A program made the position numbers and the translations under genes. DNA of 64,000 nt from Glaciimonas sp. (GTDB taxonomy: Bacteria > Pseudomonadota > Gammaproteobacteria > Burkholderiales > Burkholderiaceae_D): positions 1 through 64,000 of the forward strand of contig JABBOV010000006.1 in NCBI GenBank assembly GCA_012927625.1, read 5' to 3'. How positions within the stretch are numbered: the first letter of the stretch is position 1; every line of letters starts with the position of its first letter. Below, piece by piece: positions 25,262 to 32,456 of this stretch. The notes below the pieces were generated by a model that was given only the letters and a program-made list of their open reading frames with translations, had not been told where the DNA came from and did not search any database.

Positions 25262-26064
25262 TACCAGTCCCCCGACGCGCCACCGCCATCAAAACCACCG
25301 CCGCCACCGCCAAAACCGCCACCGTCCGACGAGCCGCCAGAATGTCTGTCGAAGCCCCCCAAGCCGCCACCTAGCAAACCACCTAGTCCGGCGCTGCCCA
25401 GAATCATGCCGGCGTTGCCACCCTTGGCTCCGTATTTGAAAGAACTGCGCGAACGCTGGTAGATGATGGCGATGAACATGAATAGCAGAAACACGATCGG
25501 CATCCAGCCTGAAAATCCATCGCCTGTCGCCGGTTGTTTGTTTTTACCGGTGGGCGCTGGCAGATGCTCCTGATCCATCAACGTGGTTAGCGCGGTGGTA
25601 GCTGCAGCCAACCCACCGTAATAATCGTTCTGACGAAAATACGGTGCAATTACATCCTGCAAGATGCGTTTCGATTGGGCATCGGTGACGGTACCCTGAA
25701 TCCCGCGCCCGGCCTCGATGCGCAAGCGGCGCAAGGCTTTATCATTGTTTTTTGCAACCACCAGGATGACGCCGTCATCGACGCCTTTGCGTCCCAGCTT
25801 CCAAGCGTCCGCGACCCGGATGCTGTATTGCTCGATGGCTTCCGGCGCGGTGCTATTCAACAGCAAAATTGCAATCTGGCTGCCGCTGCGGGCTTCGTAT
25901 TCCTTCAGCACATTGTCCAGACTGCTGCGTTGCTGCGGATTCAGCATGCCGGCCTGATCGATCACATGCGCCGATAGCGCCGGCACGGCTACGAAATCCT
26001 GCGCGCCTGCCATCGATAACCATAGCGCCAAGGCGCAAGCAATTAGAAGTCGGAAAGTAGGCAT
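25261..26064 (-). CDS. TPM-domain protein, membrane-anchored with Gly-rich tail (YgcG type)
   Basis: This 267-residue protein has a signal peptide (1-21), a periplasmic TPM domain (about 30-150, with AGMLNPQQRSSLDNVLKEYE and GRGIQGTVTDAQ), one membrane helix near 190-208 (PIVFLLFMFIAIIYQ) and a Gly/Ser/Asp-rich tail ending GGGGGGFDGGGASGDW. This plan is that of YgcG-family proteins, which commonly accompany LemA. It sits between lemA and the short TPM gene. Confidence 0.87.
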   Translation of the reverse strand: MPTFRLLIACALALWLSMAGAQDFVAVPALSAHVIDQAGMLNPQQRSSLDNVLKEYEARSGSQIAILLLNSTAPEAIEQYSIRVADAWKLGRKGVDDGVILVVAKNNDKALRRLRIEAGRGIQGTVTDAQSKRILQDVIAPYFRQNDYYGGLAAATTALTTLMDQEHLPAPTGKNKQPATGDGFSGWMPIVFLLFMFIAIIYQRSRSSFKYGAKGGNAGMILGSAGLGGLLGGGLGGFDRHSGGSSDGGGFGGGGGGFDGGGASGDW

Positions 26065-26117
26065 GTGCGGCTCACGTTTTTTATCAAAACTATTTAGCGA
26101 AAATTATTTACCAAAAA

Positions 26118-26711
26118 TTATTTACCGAAATTCACGGCAGGTGCGTTCGAGATCGCTTTTTCATTCTCGACTGTAAACGAGGGCTTGACCTTGTAGCTGA
26201 AGATCGTTGCGGTCAGATTGGTCGGAAAGCTGCGTGTCAACACGTTATATTCCTGCACCGCAACAATGTAACGCTGACGCGCCACCGTGATGCGGTTTTC
26301 GGTACCTTCCAATTGCGATTGCAAGTCGCGGAAGCTGGTGTCTGCTTTCAGGTTTGGATAATTCTCCGACACCGCCATCAGGCGCGACAGCGCGCCGGAC
26401 AACTGGCCTTGCACCTGCTGGAATTTGTTAAAGGCTTCTGGATTGTTCAATACTTCCGGCGTGATCTGGAAGCTGGTGGCAGCAGAGCGCGCCTTGATCA
26501 CCGCTTCCAGCGTTGCACTCTCGTGCGAGGCATAGCCCTTGACCGTATTGACCAGGTTTGGAATCAAATCGGCGCGGCGCTGGTATTGGTTGACCACTTC
26601 GCCCCAAGCCGCCTTGATACCCTCATCCCGGGATTGGAAATCGTTATAGCCGCAGGCCGACAGGGTGGCGCTCAACACCACGATTGCAATCAGTTTTAGC
26701 CATTTGTTCAT
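26118..26711 (-). CDS. lemA: LemA-family lipoprotein
   Basis: This 197-residue protein has a lipoprotein signal with lipobox LSAC (Cys20). A long helical-bundle LemA domain follows with YNDFQSRDEGIKAAWGEVVN, YQRRADLIPNLVNTVKGYA and the C-terminal FPTNLTATIFSYK. The function is unknown, and the family is membrane-associated. It leads the operon with the two TPM genes, a common bacterial arrangement. A T-rich spacer of 53 bases separates it from the next gene. Confidence 0.92.
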   Translation of the reverse strand: MNKWLKLIAIVVLSATLSACGYNDFQSRDEGIKAAWGEVVNQYQRRADLIPNLVNTVKGYASHESATLEAVIKARSAATSFQITPEVLNNPEAFNKFQQVQGQLSGALSRLMAVSENYPNLKADTSFRDLQSQLEGTENRITVARQRYIVAVQEYNVLTRSFPTNLTATIFSYKVKPSFTVENEKAISNAPAVNFGK

Positions 26712-26948
26712 TCTGGTTCTTTCGAATATAGGTGATGGGTAATGCAGTAAACCACATTGCAGTAAACTATATGTTACCGCTCAAAGCTTATTTTGGGGGG
26801 CTGCGCCGGCATTTCAACTACCGATCGCCCTTGTATATTGTCCTGCTCGCGAGAGATGGAAGCAAAGTAAGCCGCTACACGGCTTCCATGTTAAACAGTG
26901 CGATCGGCGGCGTTACAATGCACGGGTTTGCCCCACTCAAGATATGTC

Positions 26949-27761
26949 ATGACATTTATCGAAAAACTCTCCGCTGCCTGGGCTGCGCACGATTCACTAT
27001 TGTGCGTTGGACTGGACCCCGACATCAGCAAATTTCCGCCTCATCTGCAAGGACAACCGGACGCGATCTTCATTTTCTGCAAAGCGATTATCGACGCCAC
27101 TGCCGATACCGCGTGTGCGTTCAAGCCGCAAATTGCGTATTTTGCCGCGATCCAGGCAGAAGATCAGTTGGAAGCACTGTGCAGCTACATACGCGTCAAT
27201 TATCCGCAACTGCCCGTGATTCTGGACGCCAAACGCGGCGATATCGGCGCTACCGCAGCGCAGTATGCGCGCGAAGCATTCGAGCGTTACGGCGCCGATG
27301 CGGTAACGGTAAACCCTTACATGGGTTCCGATTCGATCGCGCCATATCTGGAATGGCCTGATCGCGGCACCATCGTGCTGTGCCGCACTTCGAACCCGGG
27401 CGGCTCCGACTTGCAATTCCTGAACGCCAACGGCCGTCCTCTGTACCAGCATGTGGCGCAATTGGTGGCTGAAAAATGGAACACCAACGGCCAGTGCGCA
27501 CTGGTGGTCGGCGCCACCTTCCCCAACGAACTGGCTGCAGTTCGCACGATTGTCGGCGCGATGCCGCTGCTGGTGCCCGGCATCGGCGCTCAGGGCGGCG
27601 ATGTTGCCGCCACCGTGGCGGCCGGCAAAACCGCCGATGGCTGCGGCATGATGATCAATTCTTCCCGCGCCATTCTGTATGCAGGGCAAGGCGAAGATTT
27701 TGCCGCTGCCGCACGGACGGTTGCGCTGGCGACGCGGGATGCGATTAATCGCTGCCGCTGA
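26949..27761 (+). CDS. pyrF: orotidine 5'-phosphate decarboxylase
   Basis: This enzyme converts OMP to UMP in the last step of pyrimidine synthesis. The 270-residue length and the catalytic D93-A-K95-R-G-D98 motif place it in the longer type-2 OMP decarboxylase group. VGLDPD near residue 20 and PGIGAQGGD near residue 215 are the substrate and phosphate loops. I start at the ATG at 26949, where the family N terminus (FIEKLSAAW) begins. An upstream ATG would add 17 residues unlike the family. The small palindrome ATGGAAGC/GCTTCCAT at 26856-26888 lies in its promoter region. Confidence 0.94.
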   Translation: MTFIEKLSAAWAAHDSLLCVGLDPDISKFPPHLQGQPDAIFIFCKAIIDATADTACAFKPQIAYFAAIQAEDQLEALCSYIRVNYPQLPVILDAKRGDIGATAAQYAREAFERYGADAVTVNPYMGSDSIAPYLEWPDRGTIVLCRTSNPGGSDLQFLNANGRPLYQHVAQLVAEKWNTNGQCALVVGATFPNELAAVRTIVGAMPLLVPGIGAQGGDVAATVAAGKTADGCGMMINSSRAILYAGQGEDFAAAARTVALATRDAINRCR

Positions 27762-27836
27762 TGAATCGTATAAATCAATTTACAAATAAGCTCGGCAAAT
27801 AAACCCATTTTGTTCTTCAAGAGAAATTGACAGAAA

Positions 27837-29276
27837 ATGATTTCGAAAGATTCCCATTCTTTGGACCCGGCCGACTGGCAAGCGTTACGCGCACAAGGCC
27901 ACCTGATGCTGGACGACATCATCGATTACATGGCGAATGTGCGCCAGCGCCCGGTCTGGCAACCGATCCCGCAGCACAAGCGCGACATTTTTACCGAACC
28001 TTTGCCGGTCGCGCCGACCGATCTGGCTGCGGTGCATGCCAGCTTCATGCAGGACATTTTGCCGTATGCAGGCGGCAATACGCATCCCGGCTTCATGGGC
28101 TGGGTGCAGGGCGGCGGCAATCCGGTCGGGATGCTGGCGGAGATGCTGGCGGCCGGCTTGAATGCCAATCTTGGCGCGCGCGACCAAATGCCGCTGGAAG
28201 TGGAACGGCAAGTGTTGCGCTGGGTGCGCGAACTGTTCGACTTCCCGGATACGGCCACCGGCCTGTTCGTCACCGGCAGCTCGATGGCGAACCTGATGAG
28301 CGTGCTGGTGGCGCGCACTGCGGTGCTCGGGCTGGAAGTGCGGCAGCGCGGACTGGCCGCTGACGGCCGACGGCTGACCGCTTACACGTCGGCCGGCGCG
28401 CACGGCTGCATTGCGCAAGCGGTCGATTTATCGGGACTGGGTTTTGACGCATTGCGGGTGATTCCGATGAATGCGCTGCATCAGATCGATCTGGCGGCGC
28501 TGCAACGCGCGATTGTTGCCGATCGCGCACAGGGTTTCACGCCATTCTTCCTGGTCGGCTCGGCCGGTACCGTCAACCACGGTGCGATTGATGACTTGAG
28601 CGCGCTGGCCGATATCGCAGCCAGCGCAGGGCTGTGGTTCCATGTCGATGGCGCTTACGGTGCGCTGGGGATGTTATCAAGCGAAATTGCGCCGCGTTTG
28701 AAAGGCATCGAGCGCGCCGACAGTATCGCCTTCGATTTCCATAAGTGGATGCAGGTGCCTTACGACGCCGGCTTTTTTTTGGTGCGGGATGGCACCGTGC
28801 ATCACGATGCCTTTGCTTCGCCGGCGGCGTATCTGCGCCGGGAGACGCGCGGTCTGGCGGCCGGCTCGCCCTGGCCTTGCGATTTCGGCCCCGATCTGTC
28901 GCGCGGTTTTCGCGCCCTCAAAACCTGGTTTACGATCAAGGTCTACGGCGCTGAAAAGCTCGGCCAGGTGATTGCCGGCACTTGTGCGCTGGCGCAATAT
29001 TTGCAGCAAAAAATCGAAGCTGAGCCGAAATTGGAATTACTCTCGCCGGCCTCGCTCAATATCGTTTGTTTCCGCTATCGCAGTGCAGAGTGTGACAATT
29101 TCAATGCAGAACTGATCGCCGATCTGCACGAATCCGGCATCGCCGCGCCATCCGCTACCACCGTCAACGGCTGCCTGGCAATACGAGTGGCAATCGTCAA
29201 CCATCGCACCGAGAAGCGCGATATTGACGCCTTGTTCGACGCAGTGATCACGTTGGGCGATACAGCCAGCCAGTAA
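27837..29276 (+). CDS. PLP-dependent group II amino-acid decarboxylase
   Basis: This 479-residue cytoplasmic enzyme belongs to the aromatic-L-amino-acid/glutamate decarboxylase superfamily. Motifs are HPGFMGWVQGG near residue 83, FVTGSSMANLMSV (cofactor phosphate loop), HVDGAYGA (Asp contacting the pyridine ring) and the Schiff-base Lys303 in DFHKWMQVPYD. The N-terminal helices and total length suit the aromatic decarboxylase branch. The substrate, perhaps tyrosine, tryptophan or a related amino acid, cannot be read from sequence. It follows pyrF after 75 bases and ends at a strong terminator. Confidence 0.87.
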   Translation: MISKDSHSLDPADWQALRAQGHLMLDDIIDYMANVRQRPVWQPIPQHKRDIFTEPLPVAPTDLAAVHASFMQDILPYAGGNTHPGFMGWVQGGGNPVGMLAEMLAAGLNANLGARDQMPLEVERQVLRWVRELFDFPDTATGLFVTGSSMANLMSVLVARTAVLGLEVRQRGLAADGRRLTAYTSAGAHGCIAQAVDLSGLGFDALRVIPMNALHQIDLAALQRAIVADRAQGFTPFFLVGSAGTVNHGAIDDLSALADIAASAGLWFHVDGAYGALGMLSSEIAPRLKGIERADSIAFDFHKWMQVPYDAGFFLVRDGTVHHDAFASPAAYLRRETRGLAAGSPWPCDFGPDLSRGFRALKTWFTIKVYGAEKLGQVIAGTCALAQYLQQKIEAEPKLELLSPASLNIVCFRYRSAECDNFNAELIADLHESGIAAPSATTVNGCLAIRVAIVNHRTEKRDIDALFDAVITLGDTASQ

Positions 29277-29356
29277 TTCCATTCCCACAGCAGACCTGTG
29301 CTTTGCCTGCGCGTGAGGCCGTAAACTTCGGGCTGATGGGCTGCAGCAGCAGGCGT

Positions 29357-29383
29357 CAGGCCGTTGCGGCCTGGTTTTTCTTT
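29357..29383 (+). terminator. rho-independent terminator after the decarboxylase gene
   Basis: The stem CAGGCC/GGCCTG with loop GTTGC is followed by GTTTTTCTTT. It lies between the decarboxylase and convergent cinA genes. Confidence 0.75.
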
Positions 29384-29395
29384 CGGCTCAGGACA

Positions 29396-29884
29396 TTAAG
29401 CAGACGTTTGTAGAAAGCGCAACAAGCCTTGCAGGCAATACGCCACGGTTTGTTCACGCACTGTATGCCGGTCGCCAACGAAAACTTTGCGTTCGGTTAC
29501 GGTCCGCTCGCGCGTAGCCCAGCTAAAGCAGATTGTGCCGATCGGCTTGCCCGGCACCGCGCCAGCGGGGCCGGCAATTCCGGTGGTGGCGATGGCGACG
29601 TGTGCATTGCTATTGGCCAGCGCCCCCTGCGCCATCGCAGCGGCGATTTCTTCGCTGACCGCACCATGTTGCGCAATCAGCACTGCTGACACGTCCAGCA
29701 TTTCAGTCTTCGAGTCGTTTGAGTATGCAATGAAACCGCAGTCGAACCACTCCGAGCAGCCGGCAATTTCAGTGATTGCGTGTGCCACACCGCCGCCGGT
29801 GCAAGATTCTGCAGTGGCTAACAGCAAGTCTTTTTGTTGCAATGCGTGGCCGACTTCTGCGGCTAATTTGATGATGTCTTCCAT
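29396..29884 (-). CDS. pncC: CinA-family nicotinamide-nucleotide amidohydrolase
   Basis: This 162-residue protein is the stand-alone C-terminal CinA domain, which deamidates nicotinamide mononucleotide for NAD recycling. It shows the catalytic Ser27 in AESCTGGGVA, then GCSEWFDCGFIAYSN and ATTGIAGPAGAVPGKPIGTI. The N-terminal molybdopterin-binding-like part of full CinA is absent, as in E. coli PncC. It is third in the thiL-pgpA-cinA order, 53 bases after pgpA. Confidence 0.9.
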   Translation of the reverse strand: MEDIIKLAAEVGHALQQKDLLLATAESCTGGGVAHAITEIAGCSEWFDCGFIAYSNDSKTEMLDVSAVLIAQHGAVSEEIAAAMAQGALANSNAHVAIATTGIAGPAGAVPGKPIGTICFSWATRERTVTERKVFVGDRHTVREQTVAYCLQGLLRFLQTSA

Positions 29885-29937
29885 TTCAGTCCCCTCTGGA
29901 TTGTCAATGTTTCAAATCTAAACCTGATCCTAAATTT

Positions 29938-30462
29938 CTACATTGCGCGCCATAGTGCGAACACCAGCAAAGTGTAAAACGCTGCCATTATATCGTCCCA
30001 CATTACGCCAAAACCGCCCTTGAGGTGTTGGTCGAAATAGCGGATCGGCGGCGGCTTAACCATATCAAAGAAACGGAACCAGACAAAGGCCCACAATTGG
30101 GTCGTGAAGTCGGCGGGTGTAATGAATAGCAGCACCAGCCAGAACGCGATGATTTCATCCCACACCATGCTACCGTGGTCAGGTGCAGCCAGATTGCGGC
30201 CGGTGATGGCGCAGGCCCAGACTCCGAGCACAAAGCCGAGCACTACGATGATGGCCCAGTTGATCGGGGTAAACAGTTCCGGCCAGCGCAAGCTCAACAC
30301 TGCAAACGACAACCAGGCGTACAACGTGCCGGAGGTGCCTGGCATGATCGGCGATAAACCGCTGCCGAAGCCCTGGGCGATGAGATGTGCCGGATGGGCC
30401 AGCATGAAGCGGGCAGTTGCTTTGATCGGCAGGATGCTATGGGTGGTTTTAGGTGTGTTCAT
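29938..30462 (-). CDS. pgpA: phosphatidylglycerophosphatase A
   Basis: This 174-residue inner-membrane enzyme removes phosphate from phosphatidylglycerophosphate to make phosphatidylglycerol. It shows FGSGLSPIMPGTSGT near residue 33, then DHGSMVWDEIIAFWLVLLF and FRFFDMVKPPPIRYFD, the family's acidic and KPxP signature regions. It has four hydrophobic segments. Its start overlaps the thiL stop by four bases (ATGA), so it is translationally coupled. Confidence 0.93.
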   Translation of the reverse strand: MNTPKTTHSILPIKATARFMLAHPAHLIAQGFGSGLSPIMPGTSGTLYAWLSFAVLSLRWPELFTPINWAIIVVLGFVLGVWACAITGRNLAAPDHGSMVWDEIIAFWLVLLFITPADFTTQLWAFVWFRFFDMVKPPPIRYFDQHLKGGFGVMWDDIMAAFYTLLVFALWRAM

Positions 30463-31451
30463 GGAGACGTGAAATGGTCGAAAGAAGAATACTGCATATC
30501 GAGTACTGCACCGCTAGCGTCAACCAGGCGCAGGCCGGCGTCCGGCTCGATGCGGCCGATACGCGTGACGGCGGTGCCGGCCGTATGCGCGGCAGCCAAA
30601 ATGGCGGCCCGTTGCGCGGCGGCGGCGGTAAAGCAAAGTTCGTAATCGTCGCCGCCGAACAGCGCAAATTCACGCTGTAGCGCTTGCGGTTGCTGTGCCA
30701 GCATCGAGCCCAGCGGCAGTGCATCGAGGTTGACCAGCGCACCACAGCCGGAACGCTGCAAGATATGCCCGAGATCGCCGCTTAGACCGTCCGAGATATC
30801 GATGGCGGCATGGGCGATGCCACGCAAGGCCAGTCCAAGCGCCACGCGCGGGGTTGGCATATCGAGTCTGGCAGCAGCAGCGGCCTGGGTTGCGCGGTCG
30901 AGCGCAACTTCATGTCGCAGACCGGCCAGCGCCAGACGTGCATCGCCTAGCGTGCCGGATATCCAGATATCGTCGCCGGCCTGCGCGGCGTCGCGCCGCA
31001 GCGCTTGCCCCGGCAGAATCTCGCCGAAAATTGTGATGCAAATGTTCAATGGCCCCCGGGTGGTATCGCCGCCGATTAGTGCGCAATTGCATTCATCAGC
31101 GAGCGCGAACAAGCCGTCGGCAAACCCCGCCAACCACGCGCAATCGGCCTGCGGCAAGGAAAACGCCAGCGTAAAGCCGAGCGGCCGAGCACCCATTGCG
31201 GCCAGGTCGGACAGATTCACGGCCAGGCATTTATGGCCGAGTTTTTGCGGATCTGCGCCGGCCAGGAAGTGCCGTCCCTCAACCAGCATGTCACTTGAAA
31301 TCGCCATCTCCATGCCGGGCGTCGGGCGCAGCAGGGCGCAATCGTCGCCGATTCCCAAGGTAATTTGGGAAGGGACCAGATTGGGGCGGGTGAAGAAGCG
31401 AGCAATCAGGTCAAATTCGGAAATTGTGCTTTTTGGAACTTTTGATGCCAT
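30459..31451 (-). CDS. thiL: thiamine-monophosphate kinase
   Basis: This enzyme phosphorylates thiamine monophosphate to the active cofactor thiamine diphosphate. The 330-residue protein begins SEFDLIARFF and has GIGDDCALLRP (Mg/ATP-binding acidic loop) near residue 40. It also has the AIR-synthase-like fold with DLAAMGARP and IDISDGLSGDLGHIL. I start at the ATG at 31451, which has GCGGA upstream and matches the family N terminus; the frame is open 28 codons further, but that stretch is a REP-like palindrome. It heads the thiL-pgpA-cinA operon. Confidence 0.93.
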   Translation of the reverse strand: MASKVPKSTISEFDLIARFFTRPNLVPSQITLGIGDDCALLRPTPGMEMAISSDMLVEGRHFLAGADPQKLGHKCLAVNLSDLAAMGARPLGFTLAFSLPQADCAWLAGFADGLFALADECNCALIGGDTTRGPLNICITIFGEILPGQALRRDAAQAGDDIWISGTLGDARLALAGLRHEVALDRATQAAAAARLDMPTPRVALGLALRGIAHAAIDISDGLSGDLGHILQRSGCGALVNLDALPLGSMLAQQPQALQREFALFGGDDYELCFTAAAAQRAAILAAAHTAGTAVTRIGRIEPDAGLRLVDASGAVLDMQYSSFDHFTSP

Positions 31452-31483
31452 ATTTTTTCCGCCATGGTTTTTTTGAAAGAGCA

Positions 31484-31548
31484 CAGTAGGATAGGTGTAA
31501 ACGATCGCATATCGAACTTGCAAGATCGGTTGCAACCATCCTACTGCA
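31484..31548. repeat. REP-like palindrome before thiL
   Basis: CAGTAGGAT and ATCCTACTG form perfect outer arms, with further imperfect pairing inside (GTGTAAACGATCG against TCGGTTGCAAC). This is the dispersed GTAGGAT-type repeat seen in many proteobacteria. It is not a thiamine riboswitch. Confidence 0.6.
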
Positions 31549-31589
31549 TTCTTTTTGCCCGGTAATGCGTAATAGCAGCTAATTACGAC

Positions 31590-32165
31590 TTAAAAGCCCA
31601 GCTGCGCGCCTACGCCAAACAAAGTAGCCGCGCCCAGAACGGCGAAAATTGCTGCGGCAATTCTGTGCACCAGGCGCACCGGCATCTTTTCGGCAATCCG
31701 ATTTCCCAGAAAAACTGCCGGCACATTGGCGATCATCATGCCCAGCGTGGTGCCGGCTACTACAGCAAAGAGGGCATGATACTGCGCCGCCAGCGCGATT
31801 GTGGCGACCTGTGTCTTGTCGCCCATTTCAGCCAGAAAAAAGGCCACGAGCGTCGTGCCGAAGACGCCGAAGCGGGCGAATTTGGCATCGCCTTCCTCGA
31901 ACTTGTCCGGGATTAGAGTCCAGATTGCCATGCCGATAAACGAGATGCCTAGCACCCAGCGCAAAGTTTGCGGCCCCATCAGCGTAGTAATCCAAGCCCC
32001 GAGCGCGCCGGCGAAGCCGTGATTGGCCAGCGTGGCGACCAAAATGCCGAGTACGATGGGAATCGGTTTTTTGTATTTTGCAGCGAGGATAAAGGCCAGG
32101 ATTTGTGTTTTGTCGCCGACTTCGGCCAGGGCTACGATCCCGGTCGAGATGAGAAATGCTTCCAA
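31590..32165 (-). CDS. TMEM165/GDT1-family manganese exporter
   Basis: This inner-membrane protein of 191 residues has six hydrophobic segments in two repeats, each with the family signature AE-x-GDKTQ (ALAEVGDKTQ near residue 13 and FLAEMGDKTQ near residue 110). The family exports Mn2+ or exchanges it for protons. I start at TTG 32165 because GGGAG lies 6 bases upstream and the family N terminus (EAFLISTGIVALAE) begins there; no ATG is available. A yybP-ykoY manganese riboswitch and a switchable hairpin precede it, which strongly supports Mn2+ as the substrate. Confidence 0.9.
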   Translation of the reverse strand: MEAFLISTGIVALAEVGDKTQILAFILAAKYKKPIPIVLGILVATLANHGFAGALGAWITTLMGPQTLRWVLGISFIGMAIWTLIPDKFEEGDAKFARFGVFGTTLVAFFLAEMGDKTQVATIALAAQYHALFAVVAGTTLGMMIANVPAVFLGNRIAEKMPVRLVHRIAAAIFAVLGAATLFGVGAQLGF

Positions 32166-32194
32166 CTGATGCTCCCAGGCCGGATATGGAACCA

Positions 32195-32237
32195 ATGACT
32201 ATGCCGCTCCCCGGCCAGTCCAGGGCAGCATAGTCAT
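32195..32237 (-). promoter_or_regulatory. expression-platform hairpin of the Mn riboswitch
   Basis: On the minus strand ATGACTATGC (32237-32228) and GCATAGTCAT (32204-32195) form a perfect 10-base inverted repeat with a 23-base loop. The first arm overlaps the strand expected to close the riboswitch P1 stem, so aptamer closure and this hairpin are mutually exclusive. The loop also carries GGCCGG, complementary to CCGGCC just before the GGGAG ribosome-binding site. This suggests translational control, which is inference. Confidence 0.65.
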
Positions 32238-32436
32238 AGGTCTTGCCAAGTCTCAGGAGCCTGCCCGACTTAAGGAAAATCGAACCGATTCTCCTCAGTA
32301 CCGGCAGGCTCCCGACACCGCCTGCACCATGGCCGAGAGGCCAGGTATGTTGACGCAAGCTCCGGCAATCCAAAGTTTGTAACAGCTTGATTGCCGGGCG
32401 GCTACTCCCCCGTGACTGCGTGCAGTTTATGCCATT
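32229..32436 (-). ncRNA. yybP-ykoY manganese riboswitch
   Basis: Read leftwards, the leader shows the hallmark pieces in order. GGGGGAGTAG (about 32411-32402) comes first, then a stem CCGGCAATC/GATTGCCGG. CGTCAACATACCTGG follows near 32350, then a long variable stem (GGGAGCCTGCC against GGCAGGCTCC), and AGACCTATGAC near 32242-32232 closes the aptamer. GGGGAGTAG, the CAACATAC loop and GACCTA are the conserved parts of this class, which binds Mn2+ and turns on efflux genes. The gene behind it encodes a GDT1-type Mn exporter, as expected. Confidence 0.85.
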
Positions 32437-32456
32437 ACCACGATTGCAGGGCCGTT

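Noticed and set aside
31452-31560. possible thiamine riboswitch before thiL
   Set aside because: The palindrome there is a REP-type GTAGGAT repeat; the conserved CTGAGA and ACCTGA pieces of TPP riboswitches are absent.
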